Below the pieces are notes generated by a model. It was not told where the DNA came from. It was given only the letters and a program-made list of their open reading frames with translations, and did no database searches. Source: Dillenia suffruticosa (Eukaryota > Streptophyta > Magnoliopsida > Dilleniales > Dilleniaceae). Taken from it: a DNA stretch of 64,000 nt. Location: contig JAVTVX010000002.1 in the NCBI GenBank assembly GCA_033439265.1, positions 15,403,674 through 15,467,673 of the forward strand. Direction: 5' to 3'. A program made the translations under genes and the position numbers. Positions within the stretch are counted from its first letter, which is position 1. Each line of letters opens with the position of its first letter. This document shows, piece after piece, positions 12,092 to 25,007 of this stretch.

Positions 12092-12299
12092 GGTCCAACA
12101 TAATTATTCTTGATTATCAGTATCCAAAAATCTGATTTATTTGATTCAAGCAGTTATAAAAATTTATTTTTCTAATATCTGTTTTTCATTATCAAAATCT
12201 GAATTCAAAATTTTAATTAAAAAAATTTAATTATCCTTCACTTGATCCAATTTTTTGGTACCTAAACCTTACGGTATCTAAGATTTCTCTCTAACTAAT

Positions 12300-12430
12300 G
12301 CTGAATCGATCTGATTATCGGGTCTTATTCGAAAAGGAGATCTCCCAATATTATTTTTTTCATATCTAATGAAAATCGAACTCTCAACTTAATTAAGAGA
12401 TTAAAAGATCATTCTCACTTACATCGATAA
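12300..12430 (-). repeat. Dispersed ~130-bp repeat (minus orientation)
   Basis: Contains GAATCGATCTGATTATCGGG, GGAGATCTCCCAATATT, then AAAATCGAACTCTCAACTTA and ATTAAGAGATTAAAAG. The block order matches the copies at 10840-10990 and 15545-15690. Confidence 0.45.
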
Positions 12431-13384
12431 GTGTCGTTCTTTCACTTGATCCCTGTCATCGGTAAAATCATCGATATTTAATGAAAGCGAGAGAGGGTTT
12501 GAATAGCCATATGTTCTGACCGGCAAAAGTAATTAATTAGTATACATAAACAGATAAACCTTATCCCCAACCTAAATTATATTGAAATAAAAAAAAAAGG
12601 TTTAGAGAGGCAAAGAGGATGGTTGACAATAAATTAAAAAAAAAAAAAAACCAACAAGTAAGCTCAGGTCACTAATCAAATGGGTTTCTGTCTCGGATAT
12701 GGTCCATCCTTTGTCAACCATCTCGCGTGCTTCCCTCTCTTCGTGGCATTCAATTGGCTTTGTGGCCACCAAAAAAATGTCCTCGTGTCCCTTTTGACCC
12801 CTCACGAAGGGAAAATTAATCATAATATACTATAATTATGACATATAATTTAACTATTAATGCTAAATAAATTAATCATGTGTCACTTTATATGAATATA
12901 ATTAGCAAAATACGATGTATACATGATATGGTTAGAAACTTTCTTTTGTAATTACAAAGACATTATTAAATATATCACCGTTCGATGATTGAATAACGGT
13001 ATCCTTAAATAAGAGCTTAAATTCGAGTATTATATATAACGAAAAATTTATTTACAAAAATAATTAAAATTTTATGAAAAATATGTTAGAAAGAGTAAAT
13101 TCGAATTATAACAGTAATTCTGATTTATTTAATAGTTATATAAAAAAGATTATTCTCATTATGTAATGCTAAGTTTATATGGCTTTTATTAAATAAAAAA
13201 TAAAAAATTTAAATATTTTGAATGAAAATTTAAAATGTAATTTATTAATTAAGGTATAATTTAAAACTTTAATATTAACTTGATTCTAGAAAAGGCAAAA
13301 AGTCACCAACACCCCCACTTCACTAATCAAAAGAGGGGTTGATGGAGCAGGTATAATAAAAATAATTACATTGTTTTCTCTTTT

Positions 13385-13920
13385 TAAAAAATAAATTTTA
13401 GATTATCTATCTCTAGAATTAAATATATTAATCTTTTCTTTCTAAATAAATCAATTTAATTAATATATTTTTTAATTTATTGAGTTTTCCGATTTGTAAA
13501 ACTAAATATGTTAATCTTTTCTCCCTAAAAAATTAATTTAATTAATAGTTTTTCTCTCTAAATTTATTGATTTTAAGTTTTTTATTTCTATAAAAAGAAA
13601 CTTAGTTTCTCTCTCTACTGCTAAGTGCATTAATTTTCGCTTACTAAAAAAATTTTAGTTCACATTCTCTCTCTAAACATATTTATTTTAAGTTTTCCCT
13701 GTCTAAAAAAATAAAATTAAGTTTTTTAATTTTAAAATTAAATGTATTAATTTTCTCTCTCTCTAAAAAAATTGATTTAATTCATATTTTTCTCTCAAAT
13801 AAATCTACTTTAAGTTTTCTACCTTTAAAAGAAACAAAATTTAGTTTTATCTCTCTAAATTTAATAATTTTTTAATTTTAACTTTCTAGAAAATAAAATT
13901 ATTTGAGATTTTCTTGATAA
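13385..13920. repeat. Degenerate tandem array, about 4.5 units of 95-125 bp
   Basis: A recurring order of words is read four to five times: an A-rich start, TTAAATATATTAAT-like, TTTTCTCTCTCTAAA-like, ATTGATTTAATT-like, TTTTTCTCTCTAAAT-like, then TTTATTTTAAGTTTTC-like. Units begin near 13389, 13497, 13593, 13705 and 13827. The units have drifted in sequence and length but keep the CTCTCT and TTTTAAG landmarks. No open frame runs through it. It is more ordered than the plain AT-rich flanks. Confidence 0.6.
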
Positions 13921-15544
13921 ATTCATTTATTTTAAAATTTTTATATCCTTTTCCCTTGCGGTTGCCCCACCTTACTTGGGTAATATTTACACTTATTTTG
14001 GGGATAAATGTTACCTCATAAAAAAAAATTAGGAGGTAAAAATATGGACACTAAGAAACATCCTTAAAGTGGGAAAAATTTTAAGGGTAATTTTTTACTT
14101 CATCTCCCTATTTATCAAACATTATTTTCTCATAAAAGGCGAGAGTATTAATAGTTTTGATTTAGTAAAAATAATATTAAATTTTTAAATCAAAATTTGA
14201 ATTTAAATTTTGAAAAAGAAAAAAAAATTATGTTAAAAAGGTTATTCTTAAAAAAGAGTTTAATAGTAACTTAATTAATTATAATATAAATTTCAATATC
14301 GATTGAAAAAAAAGAAAAGAAAATTAGAAGGAAGGAGAACAAAGTTAAAAGCACTTAAAGAAAAGTGACCTTCGTTGAAAGTTCGAAGAAACATGAAAAC
14401 ACGTCGTTTTTACTTATAATATATAATAAATGTTTATTTCGTAGGTCTTTTTTGTCGATTTATCTTCTTATTTAAAGAGAAATAAAAATTAATTATTTTT
14501 AAAAAAAATTAAAATTTGTTTGATTTTTTTACTTTTTTGAAAATAAAGTAGTTAATTTTTTTTTTTACTTTTTTACTTTTAAAAGTTAAAAATTAAAAAT
14601 TAATAAGTATATTTGAAATTTTGTATAATTTAGATGAGAATATTAATAAAATAAAAATAATTATGTAAGAATATAAATTGAATAAAAAAATATAAATTTT
14701 CAAAATAACAAGAGGATTAAAAGCTCATCTCATGAGTTTTTACTTAAAAACTATTTTAAAATTTTTTTTATGAAAAAGAAAGGTTTTTTTTAAGAGTTTT
14801 TAAAAAATCTCGTTTAACAGGATTTCTCCTTATAGGAGAAAAGAAGAAAAAAAAAAAACTATTAAAAGGGCACTAAATCAAATGATTATGTCTCCTTAAA
14901 CGTGATTAATTCCATCGTCTCGAAGCCCCCCTCCTATAATTTTTGTTGTCGTGGCATAATCTAGTTTGTCCACCAGCATTGCCCCGTGACCCTTGACCTT
15001 GAAATTTGAATATATATTTTGTGATTTTTTATTTATTTTCTTTATGTAATTGTATCAAGTTGATCTTGGTTTGGCTTACCACCTACATTTTAACTAATAA
15101 TTAATAAAAAAATAATGATAAAAGAAAACCCGTGACAGGTTAAAAGTGTAAAATAAAAATAATAATAATAAAATAGGGCTTTAGCACATAAAATTTCATC
15201 GATTCGATTCTTATTTTTTTATTCTAATATATTACTATCTTGTAGAAAAATATATGTTTCTATTTCATTTTTTTTCTAATTAGATTGGTGGAGAGAGAAT
15301 GAGTAGATAATTTCTTTCCGAATATTATTTTTTTTATAAATTATCAATATTCGATAATCACATTGTTCTAATTAAATTTGGTACGAATTATGTTAACTTT
15401 TTACGGAATAAAATTCTTTCAAAATATGTTTTATTCAAATATAAAATCTTATTTTAATATTACAGTGGGTTAATAAAAATGGTAAACCAATGATAAACAA
15501 TACTCTCTCTTTCATTTTTTTAGTTTTTATGATTATGTTATCAA

Positions 15545-15690
15545 TTCAGTATTTGAGGTTTCGTTTTAATTAATCTGAGTCGATCATTTACAGGACCCAA
15601 TTGAGAGACAGGTCTTTCAACGTTAATTTTTCTATTTCCATGAGTATCGAACTCCCGACAAAATTAAAGGGAGTCAATCCCCGAATTAAC
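15545..15690 (-). repeat. Dispersed ~130-bp repeat (minus orientation)
   Basis: Contains TTAATTAATCTGAGTCGATC, GAGAGACAGGTCTTTCAA, TATTTCCATGAGTATCGAAC and TCCCGACAAAATTAAAGGGA, in the same order as the copies at 10840-10990 and 12300-12430. An open frame over part of it (15601-15951) is not a recognisable protein. Confidence 0.45.
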
Positions 15691-16905
15691 CGAATCATAG
15701 TCGTTCTCTATCTCATATTTCGCACTCTAAATCGAAGAGAAACAAATAAATTAAAAAAAAAGAAAAAGAATTCAATGGGGATTATCATTGCCCCCGTCGT
15801 GTTCTCAAGATTCTTGTACAATCTGGATGCCCCAACCCAACTAAAATGTAAAAGTACCTTTCCCCCACATCCAGCCCCCACTCTATGCCATCAAGTTGAG
15901 GCTGTACCTGTGATGTTCAAGCATTATGAGACAATGGCATGTGAACGATAGGTCCATTTCCTAAACCCAACTATGTTAGGTACTAGGATAAAATTATTCG
16001 TCCTATTGACTAATATATAAAGTGATTTGTCCAATGAAAGGGATCCAAACATTTGTATTTATACTAAATTTATAATTGTTAAGTAATAATTTTTGAATAT
16101 TTCATACCATATTTTAAAATTATTCATAGATAGAATTTTTTGCCTATAAATCATTCCTTGTACCATTCCTAAAGAATTAAGAATCCAATACAATCTATTT
16201 TTATAAGAAAATTTATTTTAGTTTATTGTATTAATAATAATTTATTTTCGTAACTTCTGAATATAAAAAATTTTAAGAACTTACTTATCTGGTTATTTAT
16301 CGATCAATCGATCAATCTGTCTGAGCAAATGAATCATAATTTTCTTGATACGACTTAATCGTAAAAAAAGAAAGATAATATGTCATTTTCTTTGTAAGCA
16401 AATAGAATTTTATGACACTAAATCCTATGATTAAAATTTATGTATTATGTTGTTTGCAATTTTAGTCATGGTGGGCACACAAATTATAGTTGACTTTGTT
16501 TTCTATTTTTGAGTTTTTCTATGTTACATTCTATGTAAATTTGATTAAAATATTAAAATTCTGATCCTTATTGTGGAAAGGAAAATTAGAAATACCTAAA
16601 TTAATAATTAAAGTGAAAAAAAAAAACTTCATATTATTTTGAGACAGTTTTATCATGAGCCCTCAAAAATATTATTCTTTATAATTAAAAATAGAGATGA
16701 TTTTCTTAGTATTTGATAGGTCAATTTATTAAATCCAGAGAAAATTTTCTTTAATTATTTTTCTCTATAAAATCAATTATTAAATTCTTTTTATATATAT
16801 TAATAATATTATAGTTACATGTTCAAACGCATTTACCGGTCATAGAATGCAACTAAGCCCGACCGATAGTATTTTTCTTAACTCTTTACTTTAAAAGCCC
16901 AGAAT

Positions 16906-16907
<2 letters not shown>

Positions 16908-16949
<42 letters not shown>

Positions 16950-17310
16950 GTTATAGGGGGGGGGTAGGCCTCAGTGTTCTTTGTTCGTTCCTCGTTCTGA
17001 AAAAAATTAAATAAATAAACAAAGAAGCAAAATTTCGTTTTTCTTCGCTTCGGGGCGATTTAAACTTTGCAGACACCGGTGAGAGAAAATCTCGGACGCA
17101 AAAGGAAATTTTGGTTTTTGATATCCAGGTTCTTATTAATCTCTCCCTACCGTCCAATCCCTAATCCCAATCTTTCCTTCTCAACCACGACATTCTCTCT
17201 CTATTTCTATCTCTCTTTTTCTCTCTTCTCGATTTCTCTCTCGCTCTCTCTCTATTTGGGCCTCTTGCCGGCCAGCTCCGGTATTCTCTCTCTCTCTCTC
17301 TCTCTCTGAT
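16908..17310 (+). promoter_or_regulatory. CBL1 promoter-proximal region and 5' leader with CT tracts
   Basis: A pure CT tract (16908-16942) is followed by a pyrimidine-rich leader and a second CT tract (17284-17307). A plausible leader-intron donor, CTCCG then GTATTC, is near 17280. Acceptor candidates such as GTGTTTAG and GACGTCTTAG lie shortly before the CBL1 ATG at 18030. This fits a CBL1 transcript whose 5' untranslated region is split by an intron of about 0.7 kb. The exact start and splice positions are inferred. Confidence 0.45.
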
Positions 17311-18029
17311 ATGTTCCTGATTTTATAATTTTTGTTTTCCTCTTCTTGATCTTGGCTATTGGTTTCTTTCTATTGAATATTATGCTTATATTTTATTTTA
17401 TTTTTTGGTTGCCGACCAGATGATGGGAAAAGAGAAGAAAATACAAAAGAAATGAGGCAAACCTTGCATGGCTTGCTATTGATTTCATTTTTGTTCCCAA
17501 TACTTATGTTCTTTAAAGTTAGAATTAAGATTTGCTGAGGTTATTCTTCTTTTACCATATTGCTGTTTTTCAATTTTTGTAGATTTATTATGAAGGTACA
17601 ATTTTAAGAACTGAAATAATAATTTTCGTTTTTTTCTGTGTTTTTTTTTTTCTTTCTTTTTTTTTGGTGGGGGTTGTAGATTTCTTTGAATCCCAACATA
17701 TTATATAAACAAAAATTTGATCTTGAATAATGTCTAGTTCTTCAAAAATGTTTAATTTAATAGCGTATTTTGTATTGTTTGGGAGATTTAGTTGGTCTTC
17801 ATGTGAATTGACACGTAGATTTGATGTTATATATGTTTACTAATTCAGTTTATGGCTTTTGGTGTTTGAATTTCTGTGGGTTCTTGTAATTTTTAAGGTT
17901 TTAGTTAGTTTCTGTATGTGGGTTTGATTGAGTTTGTATTTGTGGTGTTTAGGTTGAGATGGTTTCAATGATATATGATAGGGTAGCCTAGACGTCTTAG
18001 TCTAGTGGGTCAGCTCCTTTAACACGTAA

Positions 18030-21000
18030 ATGGGCTGCTTTCAGTCTGCAGCAAGAAAGCAGTATCCTGGACATGAGGACCCAGTACTTCTCGCTTCGCA
18101 GACAGCATGTAAGCAAATTCTTGGACTGTTTTATTAATGATTTTACTGCTGTTGCTGTTTTTATCTTATTGTTCCTGTTTGTTTTAAGGGAATCTCATAG
18201 TCTTTGTTGCTTGTTGTTGTTGATGTAATGATTAGATCATGGGTTGTTAAAGCGTTCTTGCGATTCTAGTGATCTTCATTTCATTGAGCATTAGCAGTTG
18301 TTGTTGTTTTTTTGTTTTTCATGATTTGAGTGACAATTTCTGCTCAGAATTATTCTTGATTACATCAGTCTAAGAATCTGCAGCTGAATTAAAGCCTAAG
18401 CAAAGCAATATATTGGTTTATGAATTGTATTGATCAACTGCTTGTATTTGTTTTGTCCATATAGTGTTTAGAGTTGTGACGTTCCAAGCCTGTGAGTTGA
18501 TTGCCCTGTGGCTTGAACTTCTCCTCTTCCTGGAGATAATAGCAGATAACTAAGCAGGATTTTAGTGCTCAAAACCGAGTCAGCTTTCAGCTTCTGATTC
18601 CCAATTTCTCAGAAAATGGGGCTCTAGAAATGAACCTGCTGGGGTGCTTCATAATATGAAATTCTATAGAATTCTATAAATTGCTTGCATTACCAAGCAA
18701 GATTGAGCTAATTGAAAAGAAACTTGGTGTGGCTGCCTTGCTCTTCCCAGATAACACTGTGGTTTGGTTTCCGGATATCTAACACATTTTCTGCAGCTAA
18801 TTATTTCCATTTATTATCTTTAAGTAAAGGCCAAAAATTGACTTTACTATATGCCAATAAACTCGGATTGGTGCTGTTTGGCTGAACTTTTGGTGATCGA
18901 CAATGCTTGTATTGATCTAAAACGATGCCTTTGTAGCTTCCCTATGATGTGGCGCTAATAACATTCTATGAGTTCTTATGCCACTTGTGTTTGTTAGCTT
19001 CCTGATAAACTTTATTATGTTTCATTTTATTTGCCTTTTGTTTTCTGGTGTCTCTTTTGGGTGCATTTGGTGTTTTTGTTTTGTTTTTTTTTTTTTTTTT
19101 TGGGGTGAAATTTTGCCAATTTGTTTCTATTGGCATGGCCTGCAGTTAGTGTTAGCGAAGTTGAAGCACTCTTTGAGCTATACAAGAGCATCAGTGGCTC
19201 TTTGATTGATGATGGGCTGATAAACAAGGTAAAGAACTCAAGCTGAGGCATCTTTTCTTCTCATGTTTTGGTACAATTATGTTTTGCAAGCTTCTTCCTC
19301 AATTACTTTCTTTGTTTGTCATATTTGTTTTGATCTCCTTAGTAGATTGTCCTCTTACTTGGGTTTTCAAGATTCAAAATCTAAGACCACCCCTATGCCA
19401 CCCTATTGATAATTTTGAGAGTAAGTTGGCCTCTCAAAAGAGTATTTACAAATGGTTGTGTTGGGTTTGGGATGTAAAGATGGACCTATTTTAATAGTTT
19501 CAACTTAAATTAGGATGACTTGCTACAAAGGTTGTAGCAGTTTTGTTGAATGTGACTGATTTGTTACTGATAGTTGTAATATGGTGAATTTCTTTGTGGA
19601 TATTGGGGAACTTTCTGAAGAGAGACTTCAGATCTCAGCTCCTTTACGGCTACCAAAGTATCTTGTTTGTTAGAGAAGTAGATATCAGACAAGCCTTTTG
19701 GTTGTTGAAAGATACTTGGTTCTAGGATGATGAAGCTAAAGTTTTTAAGAGTCTTGACAGATATAAGTTTTGAATTTGTCCCTGTAATTTCACTTATATA
19801 CTGTTAATATTTGTTGAAGCTTTGTATTCAAGAATGTTATATGAAGTTAAATTGATCCATTTTAGAAGTTTTACAAGGTTTACAAAATTGAACGAGACAT
19901 CTAGCTGAAACAGGGAGTGGCTTTTGGAATCTATGTCTCAACCAGGTCGAAGTGGTCAAATTGTTGTTCTTTCATAATAGCACAAATGTTAATTTGTGAT
20001 GTAATATATAATAAAAAAGATTACTTATAATAAGATCGCCATGGATATTACTTGTAATATCAATGGCTCATATCTCTTAAGGCTTCCTCACTAAGGATTT
20101 TGAATATACCCCCCCCCCTCTCTCTCTCTCTCCCACCTTTTAGATCTAAAACTTTTTTCGGTGAGCCATACTCTTGAATTCCCTCAGTTTACAATTTACA
20201 TGGTTCTTGTTCAGTTGGTGAAATATCTTATGGCCTCTTCACTAAGGATTTTGAATATACATCTCTCTCTCTCTTACAGTCACCTTTGAGATCTAGTACT
20301 TTTTTCAGCCAGCCCTACTGCTGAATCCCCAGAGCTTACAGTTTATTTGGATCTGGTTCTGTTGTATGGACCAACTCCATTCACCTTTCATTTTAATGGA
20401 CTGATTTGGTCTTCAATTGCTCTTACAGTTATAAGATACCATCATTTTTTCTTGTGCTCTTCTCACTTTCCCAATTGAGAGCTCGCTGTTCTTCCTTTGG
20501 TCCTCAAATCATATAAACGTACATTCGCTGTACTTAACCAGTTATAACTGATCATATCATATTGGATACATGGTCTTTAATGGTGATTTTCTGTTGTCGA
20601 CAACATTGATTATGTTCTGCTTTCAACATAGAGAGATGGATATTGGCAACATTCTAATATCTGTCTAGGGGACATTGGATTAATTACTTCTTCCCTTGAT
20701 TTTGGCTTTGACCAGATATGTTTTTGGAAGGATCTTTATTAGGATATGTTTTTAAAGTTGTTATGAAGTTTATACAATTAGTAACTCTGTCTTCATTAGC
20801 TGGTACTATATATATATTAATGTAGTCAATATTTTAACCAATTGCTGAAGGAAATGGCCAGGCAGTTCTCTTAGTAAACATAAACGGTCAAGTGCCTTCT
20901 ATTAAAAAAGATGCCAGGTGTATGCCCACAGGTGACATCATGTCATCATTGTCCAACATGAGAAATTTCAAAGGGGAGAGATATTCTGCAGGCTGTTCCA

Positions 21001-21301
21001 TGGTGCATGGGATTTGTCTTGGAACACTTGCCTTGTTGATTAAGTAAAAGCAAATTAAGAAAACCCAAAAGTTATTTGGAAAACCAGTAGAAACTCTTGA
21101 TCTCAGCTCATAATGTGAAGAAACTGAATTTGAGAATGGTCAAGTAGAGGTTGTTTTTGGGACACTAATTCTGACTTCCCTAAGAACAAGTGGGCTTTGT
21201 CAAAGCTTAGGATTCCTATATATTGGGATAGACCAGAGTGTTATATTGCATTCTAGATGGCTAAAGAACTCTTTTGCACTATTTATCTTAAGTGTCTAGC
21301 A

Positions 21302-21360
<59 letters not shown>

Positions 21361-24079
21361 TTTTTTCCATTCATGCACTCTTCTGTGCCATTCTTGTGAA
21401 TCATATATGGTCCAGTCATCCAGAACTATGGCATGTATTAAGAAATTTGTGGTGTATGTTTGATAAAGTGTTGCTTGTTAGACGAAAATGTTCAATTCAA
21501 GTTCACTGGGTCTTGAGATGTAGATTAGCATTTAGTTTCTAAGTTTTGCAAGAGTAAGAAGCTTATCATCTATGTTGATTTGCAGCATATTCCGAACCCC
21601 TTGAGAGGATCCCTGTTTTCCCAAAATTTCTTTGAGGTTTCTGGTACTGTAGGATGGTGGGAGTAAGTGTCATGAGCTTGTAACCTTGTGTGAACCAGAA
21701 TGCATAGAATTCATTAAAAAATGCTTCAAGATCTTACCATTCTCGACTTGCCTTTATACTAATATTTTGTTTGCGTGGTTTTCTTTTGTCTCCTCGATTA
21801 TGTAATTTTATATCAATGTACTAAATGAACATTGTATGTCCCTGTACTTGTTCCATACTGAATTTCATCTTTATCTTGAATGTAATATTGCAAAGCAAGA
21901 AGTTGAAATTTTTTGTTGGATTTGCAGGAAGAGTTTCTATTAGCTTTGTTCAAAAACAGAAAGAAGGAGAATCTCTTTGCCAATCGGGTATTTTTATCCC
22001 TTCTATCTTATTCCTAACCATTTGATTTGTCTCCACAATTCAGATTTAGATCAAGCATCGAATGTTAAACAAAGGTCTATTAGCATGTTTACAATGATAT
22101 TGTTTTATGCGGTTTAATATTTAAAAGAAAATTGTTAATGAATCTAAGAAGTCCATGTACTTAAGACTTTCTAATAAGTAACTATTTCCCAGCTGATGGA
22201 TTTAAGATCTATAGATGTCTTGGCCCTTCAATTGTATTATATACAATAGCAAGGTAGATAATTATTATCTAACCTATTAATATGGATATCATATGGAAAT
22301 TTTCTTGTTATTGCTGTTTTGGTAGTTATGATTGTCACTGTCCAGGGCACTCATTTTTTTGCTTGGTTTGCAATTGATCAATTTGTCTGCAGATATTTGA
22401 CCTATTTGATGTAAAGCACAGGGGGTTCATTGATTTCAGTGATTTTGTCCGGTCTCTCCATGTCTTTCACCCAAATGCCTCGGTAGAAGACAAGATTGAT
22501 TGTAAGTAAACGTTTAATGCGTGGACATATATTAACTTCACTGTTTAATCCCTGACCCAAAATCTTGATGTACTTGTTTTTAATCTGCTTTTTCTCTTTG
22601 CAGTTTCATTTAAGCTTTATGATCTGGACAATACTGGATTTATAGAACGCCAAGAGGTATGTTCCCATTATCATTGATTTTTTTTCCCTGTTACCTCATA
22701 TTTGATGTGAAACATATTCCTTGTTTTAAATAAAAAAGCATTGAAGGTATCAGTCTCAAATTTCTCTTGAAATCATATTATTCATTTTAATACTATTTCA
22801 TAGCTCAGTATCTATGATGCATGCCAGCATATAGAATCACATTATTACTCTTGTATTTCTTCTTAGACAACTTCTTATCAGTTCAGTTATCTTAGAACTT
22901 GCAACTATTTATGATTTTATCGAAAACTTGCCCCATGCTCTAGAAATTTCTTTTCTTATTTATTTATTTATTTTTTGTGTTGCATTAGATGAATTATTTT
23001 GTGCAGGCATCTTTATTTTATGTGATTTTGGCAGGTCAAACAGATGTTAATTGCACTTCTATGTGAGTCTGAGATGAAGTTGGCTGATGAAACGGTTGAA
23101 ATTATACTTGATAAGGTGAGACATTTTTGCTGCCATTACCTTGTTGAGAAATTTGTGTTGACCTGTCCTTTATTAAACAAGGAACTTGCTTAGAAATTGA
23201 TGGCATGATTGATGAAAATAAAGCTCTTGTTTGTAATCTGATGAGAAATTTTGATTCAATTCCCCTTCATTCTTGATTAGTTTTTCTTTTTTCTTTGCTC
23301 TGGCTCTCAGTTTGTTATATAAGCCACGAAAGCTCATAATCTGAAATCGATTGCACCTATGCTCGGATCACATGAATGTGATGGTCAAAATGTTAAAAAA
23401 ATGAAGTTATTCCAAGTTGTTGTGAAACAAGACACTTAATGTTTGCTGTTGTTGATGAGGTGAGGTCAAGAGTGAAAGCAACCCTAGCATCTTGGGCAAA
23501 ATATTTTCTTTCCTGCAACTTTTTTATGCTTTAGCAGACAAAACCTAAACATTGTGCAAGTTTTGGTTCTTGCAAGCTATTTTCAGTTCTCAAGCTATGA
23601 AATTAGCAACAAACTAGTCAACTGCAGTGGACTAGGGGGAAGTTTCTGGTACCGAAATTGAAGTACCTCAATGTATTTTTTATAAAAAATATATATATAT
23701 ATATATTCTCCCTCTCTGGTGCCCCATCTCCTCTTGCTTTCTCATTCCCTTTTTTCAAAAAAAAGAAAAAAGGAAAAAATTTAGACTAACCTATCGTATG
23801 TGTAACAGACATTTATGGATGCCGATGTGAATCGAGATGGAAAGATAGATAAAGCCGAGTGGCTATCCTTTGTTTCTCGCAACCCATCATTGTTGAAGAT
23901 TATGACATTACCTTATCTCAGGTACGTGTTGTACCGTTTCCAATTGGTAAGCGAGTAACAAGCACCCTACAATTTACAAAATTTTTATTTATCTTCCATT
24001 TTTCGAATGTTGCAGGGACATTACAACAACTTTTCCCAGTTTTGTATTTCATTCTGAGGTGGATGAGATTGCTACTTAA
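18030..24079 (+). CDS. CBL1: Calcineurin B-like calcium sensor, CBL1/CBL9 type
   Basis: Eight coding exons join without frame error: 18030-18108, 19146-19228, 21928-21987, 22393-22501, 22604-22656, 23035-23115, 23809-23921, 24016-24079; every intron is GT-AG. The product is 213 aa, the length of Arabidopsis CBL1. It starts [10 protein letters not shown], with Gly2 and Cys3 for N-myristoylation and S-acylation, so plasma-membrane anchoring is expected. The EF-hand region includes an atypical first hand (about 40-55), loops at 80-91 and 117-128, and a canonical loop at 161-172 (D161, N163, D165, G166, E172). The C-terminal FPSF motif has Ser201, the site phosphorylated by CIPK kinases in Arabidopsis. 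CBL1 binds Ca2+ and recruits CIPKs to the plasma membrane, for instance in potassium and nitrate transport and stress signalling (family knowledge). Neighbours match the Arabidopsis CBL1 locus. CBL9 is the main alternative. Confidence 0.97.
20081..20365 (+). repeat. 151-bp imperfect tandem duplication in CBL1 intron 2
   Basis: CACTAAGGATTTTGAATATA occurs at about 20089 and again 151 bp later. After each copy come a C/T-rich run, a GAGATCTA-like or AGATCTAAAAC block with CTTTTTTC, an AGCCATAC/AGCCCTAC block and a CAGTTTACA/CAGTTTATT-like end. The copies have diverged by substitutions and small indels. Confidence 0.75.
21304..21357 (+). repeat. GT microsatellite (27 units) in CBL1 intron 2
   Basis: An uninterrupted TG/GT run followed by a poly-T stretch. 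The open frame across it encodes only Cys-Val repeats and is not a gene. Confidence 0.97.
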
Positions 24080-24963
24080 TTGAAAAATAAGTTGTTACAC
24101 AGGAAATAGAATTGGTTTGAAAGAGTAGGTGCTTTTCTTTTTTACCTCTCATCTGGTCCCTCAACCCATTGTAAGTTGGTAACTGTTCTCATCATTTTGG
24201 AAAGACAGTGTTGCCGAATGCTGAGTGCTGAATATGTTTTGGTAATTGAATCAATTGTAGGGGTAATGCTTTTTTTTAATCCCTGTTGTCTCTGAGCAAA
24301 CTTTTATTTATTTATTTATTTATTTATTTTGGTGTGTTGGAGGGTGAAAACCGGATGGTGATGCGGAGTAAAGTGATACTCATAGGATTTGTGACCGTTG
24401 AATCGCTGTCTAACGGTATTTTTTTGCCCCCTCTTTTCTCATGAGATGGTAAAGAGATGGGTAGCTATTGGATGGGGTCCAATGACCGCAAACCCTTTAG
24501 GGACAATTTCCCAGCAGAGTAAGCATAAAGGTGTAAACTGTGGATGGTATCTCAAATGGTATTATTTTTTAAAAATCGACTTTAAAAAATAATAGTTCTA
24601 AGTGTTACATTTTTTTAAAAATAAAATAATGTATCAAATGAGGTGTTAAATAGTTTTGTTAATCCAAGTATAGATCCTAGACACCCCCATTCTCCAATTG
24701 ATCCGAAAGCTAGCAATTAAAACCCTATAACTTCGACAATTTTAGTTGGGAATTTTTTAGAAAATTGCAGAAAATGATCATGAACGCTGGCTTGGTGGCA
24801 AAACTGTTAGGGGTTTGGCTTTGTCATTTAGGCTGGCTTGACGTGTTAATGTGCCGTCTGATCATAATTTTTTAAATTTTAATTTTTTCTGGGAGAAAAA
24901 TTAATCAAACTTGAATTTATTTCTATTTCTATTTCTATTTTTATTTTATCTTACTTTATTTAC

Positions 24964-25007
<44 letters not shown>

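Larger units (their letters stand above)
9148..16900. other. Long AT-rich intergenic region, repeat-rich
   Basis: No gene was recognised in nearly 8 kb. It holds a 49-bp GA tract (11492-11540), a TA tract (12060-12088), at least four copies of the dispersed 130-bp repeat, and a degenerate tandem array (13385-13920). A promoter-like GGGCCCATTGGCCCA cluster near 11783 has no gene next to it. The short open frames (e.g. 10398-10592 and 12602-12823 on the minus strand, 15601-15951 on the plus) have low-complexity or repeat content and no family motif. The last part, up to 16900, should include the CBL1 promoter. Confidence 0.6.

Noticed and set aside
21306..21542. Open frame with Cys-Val repeats
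   Set aside because: It is the translation of the GT microsatellite and intron 2 of CBL1.
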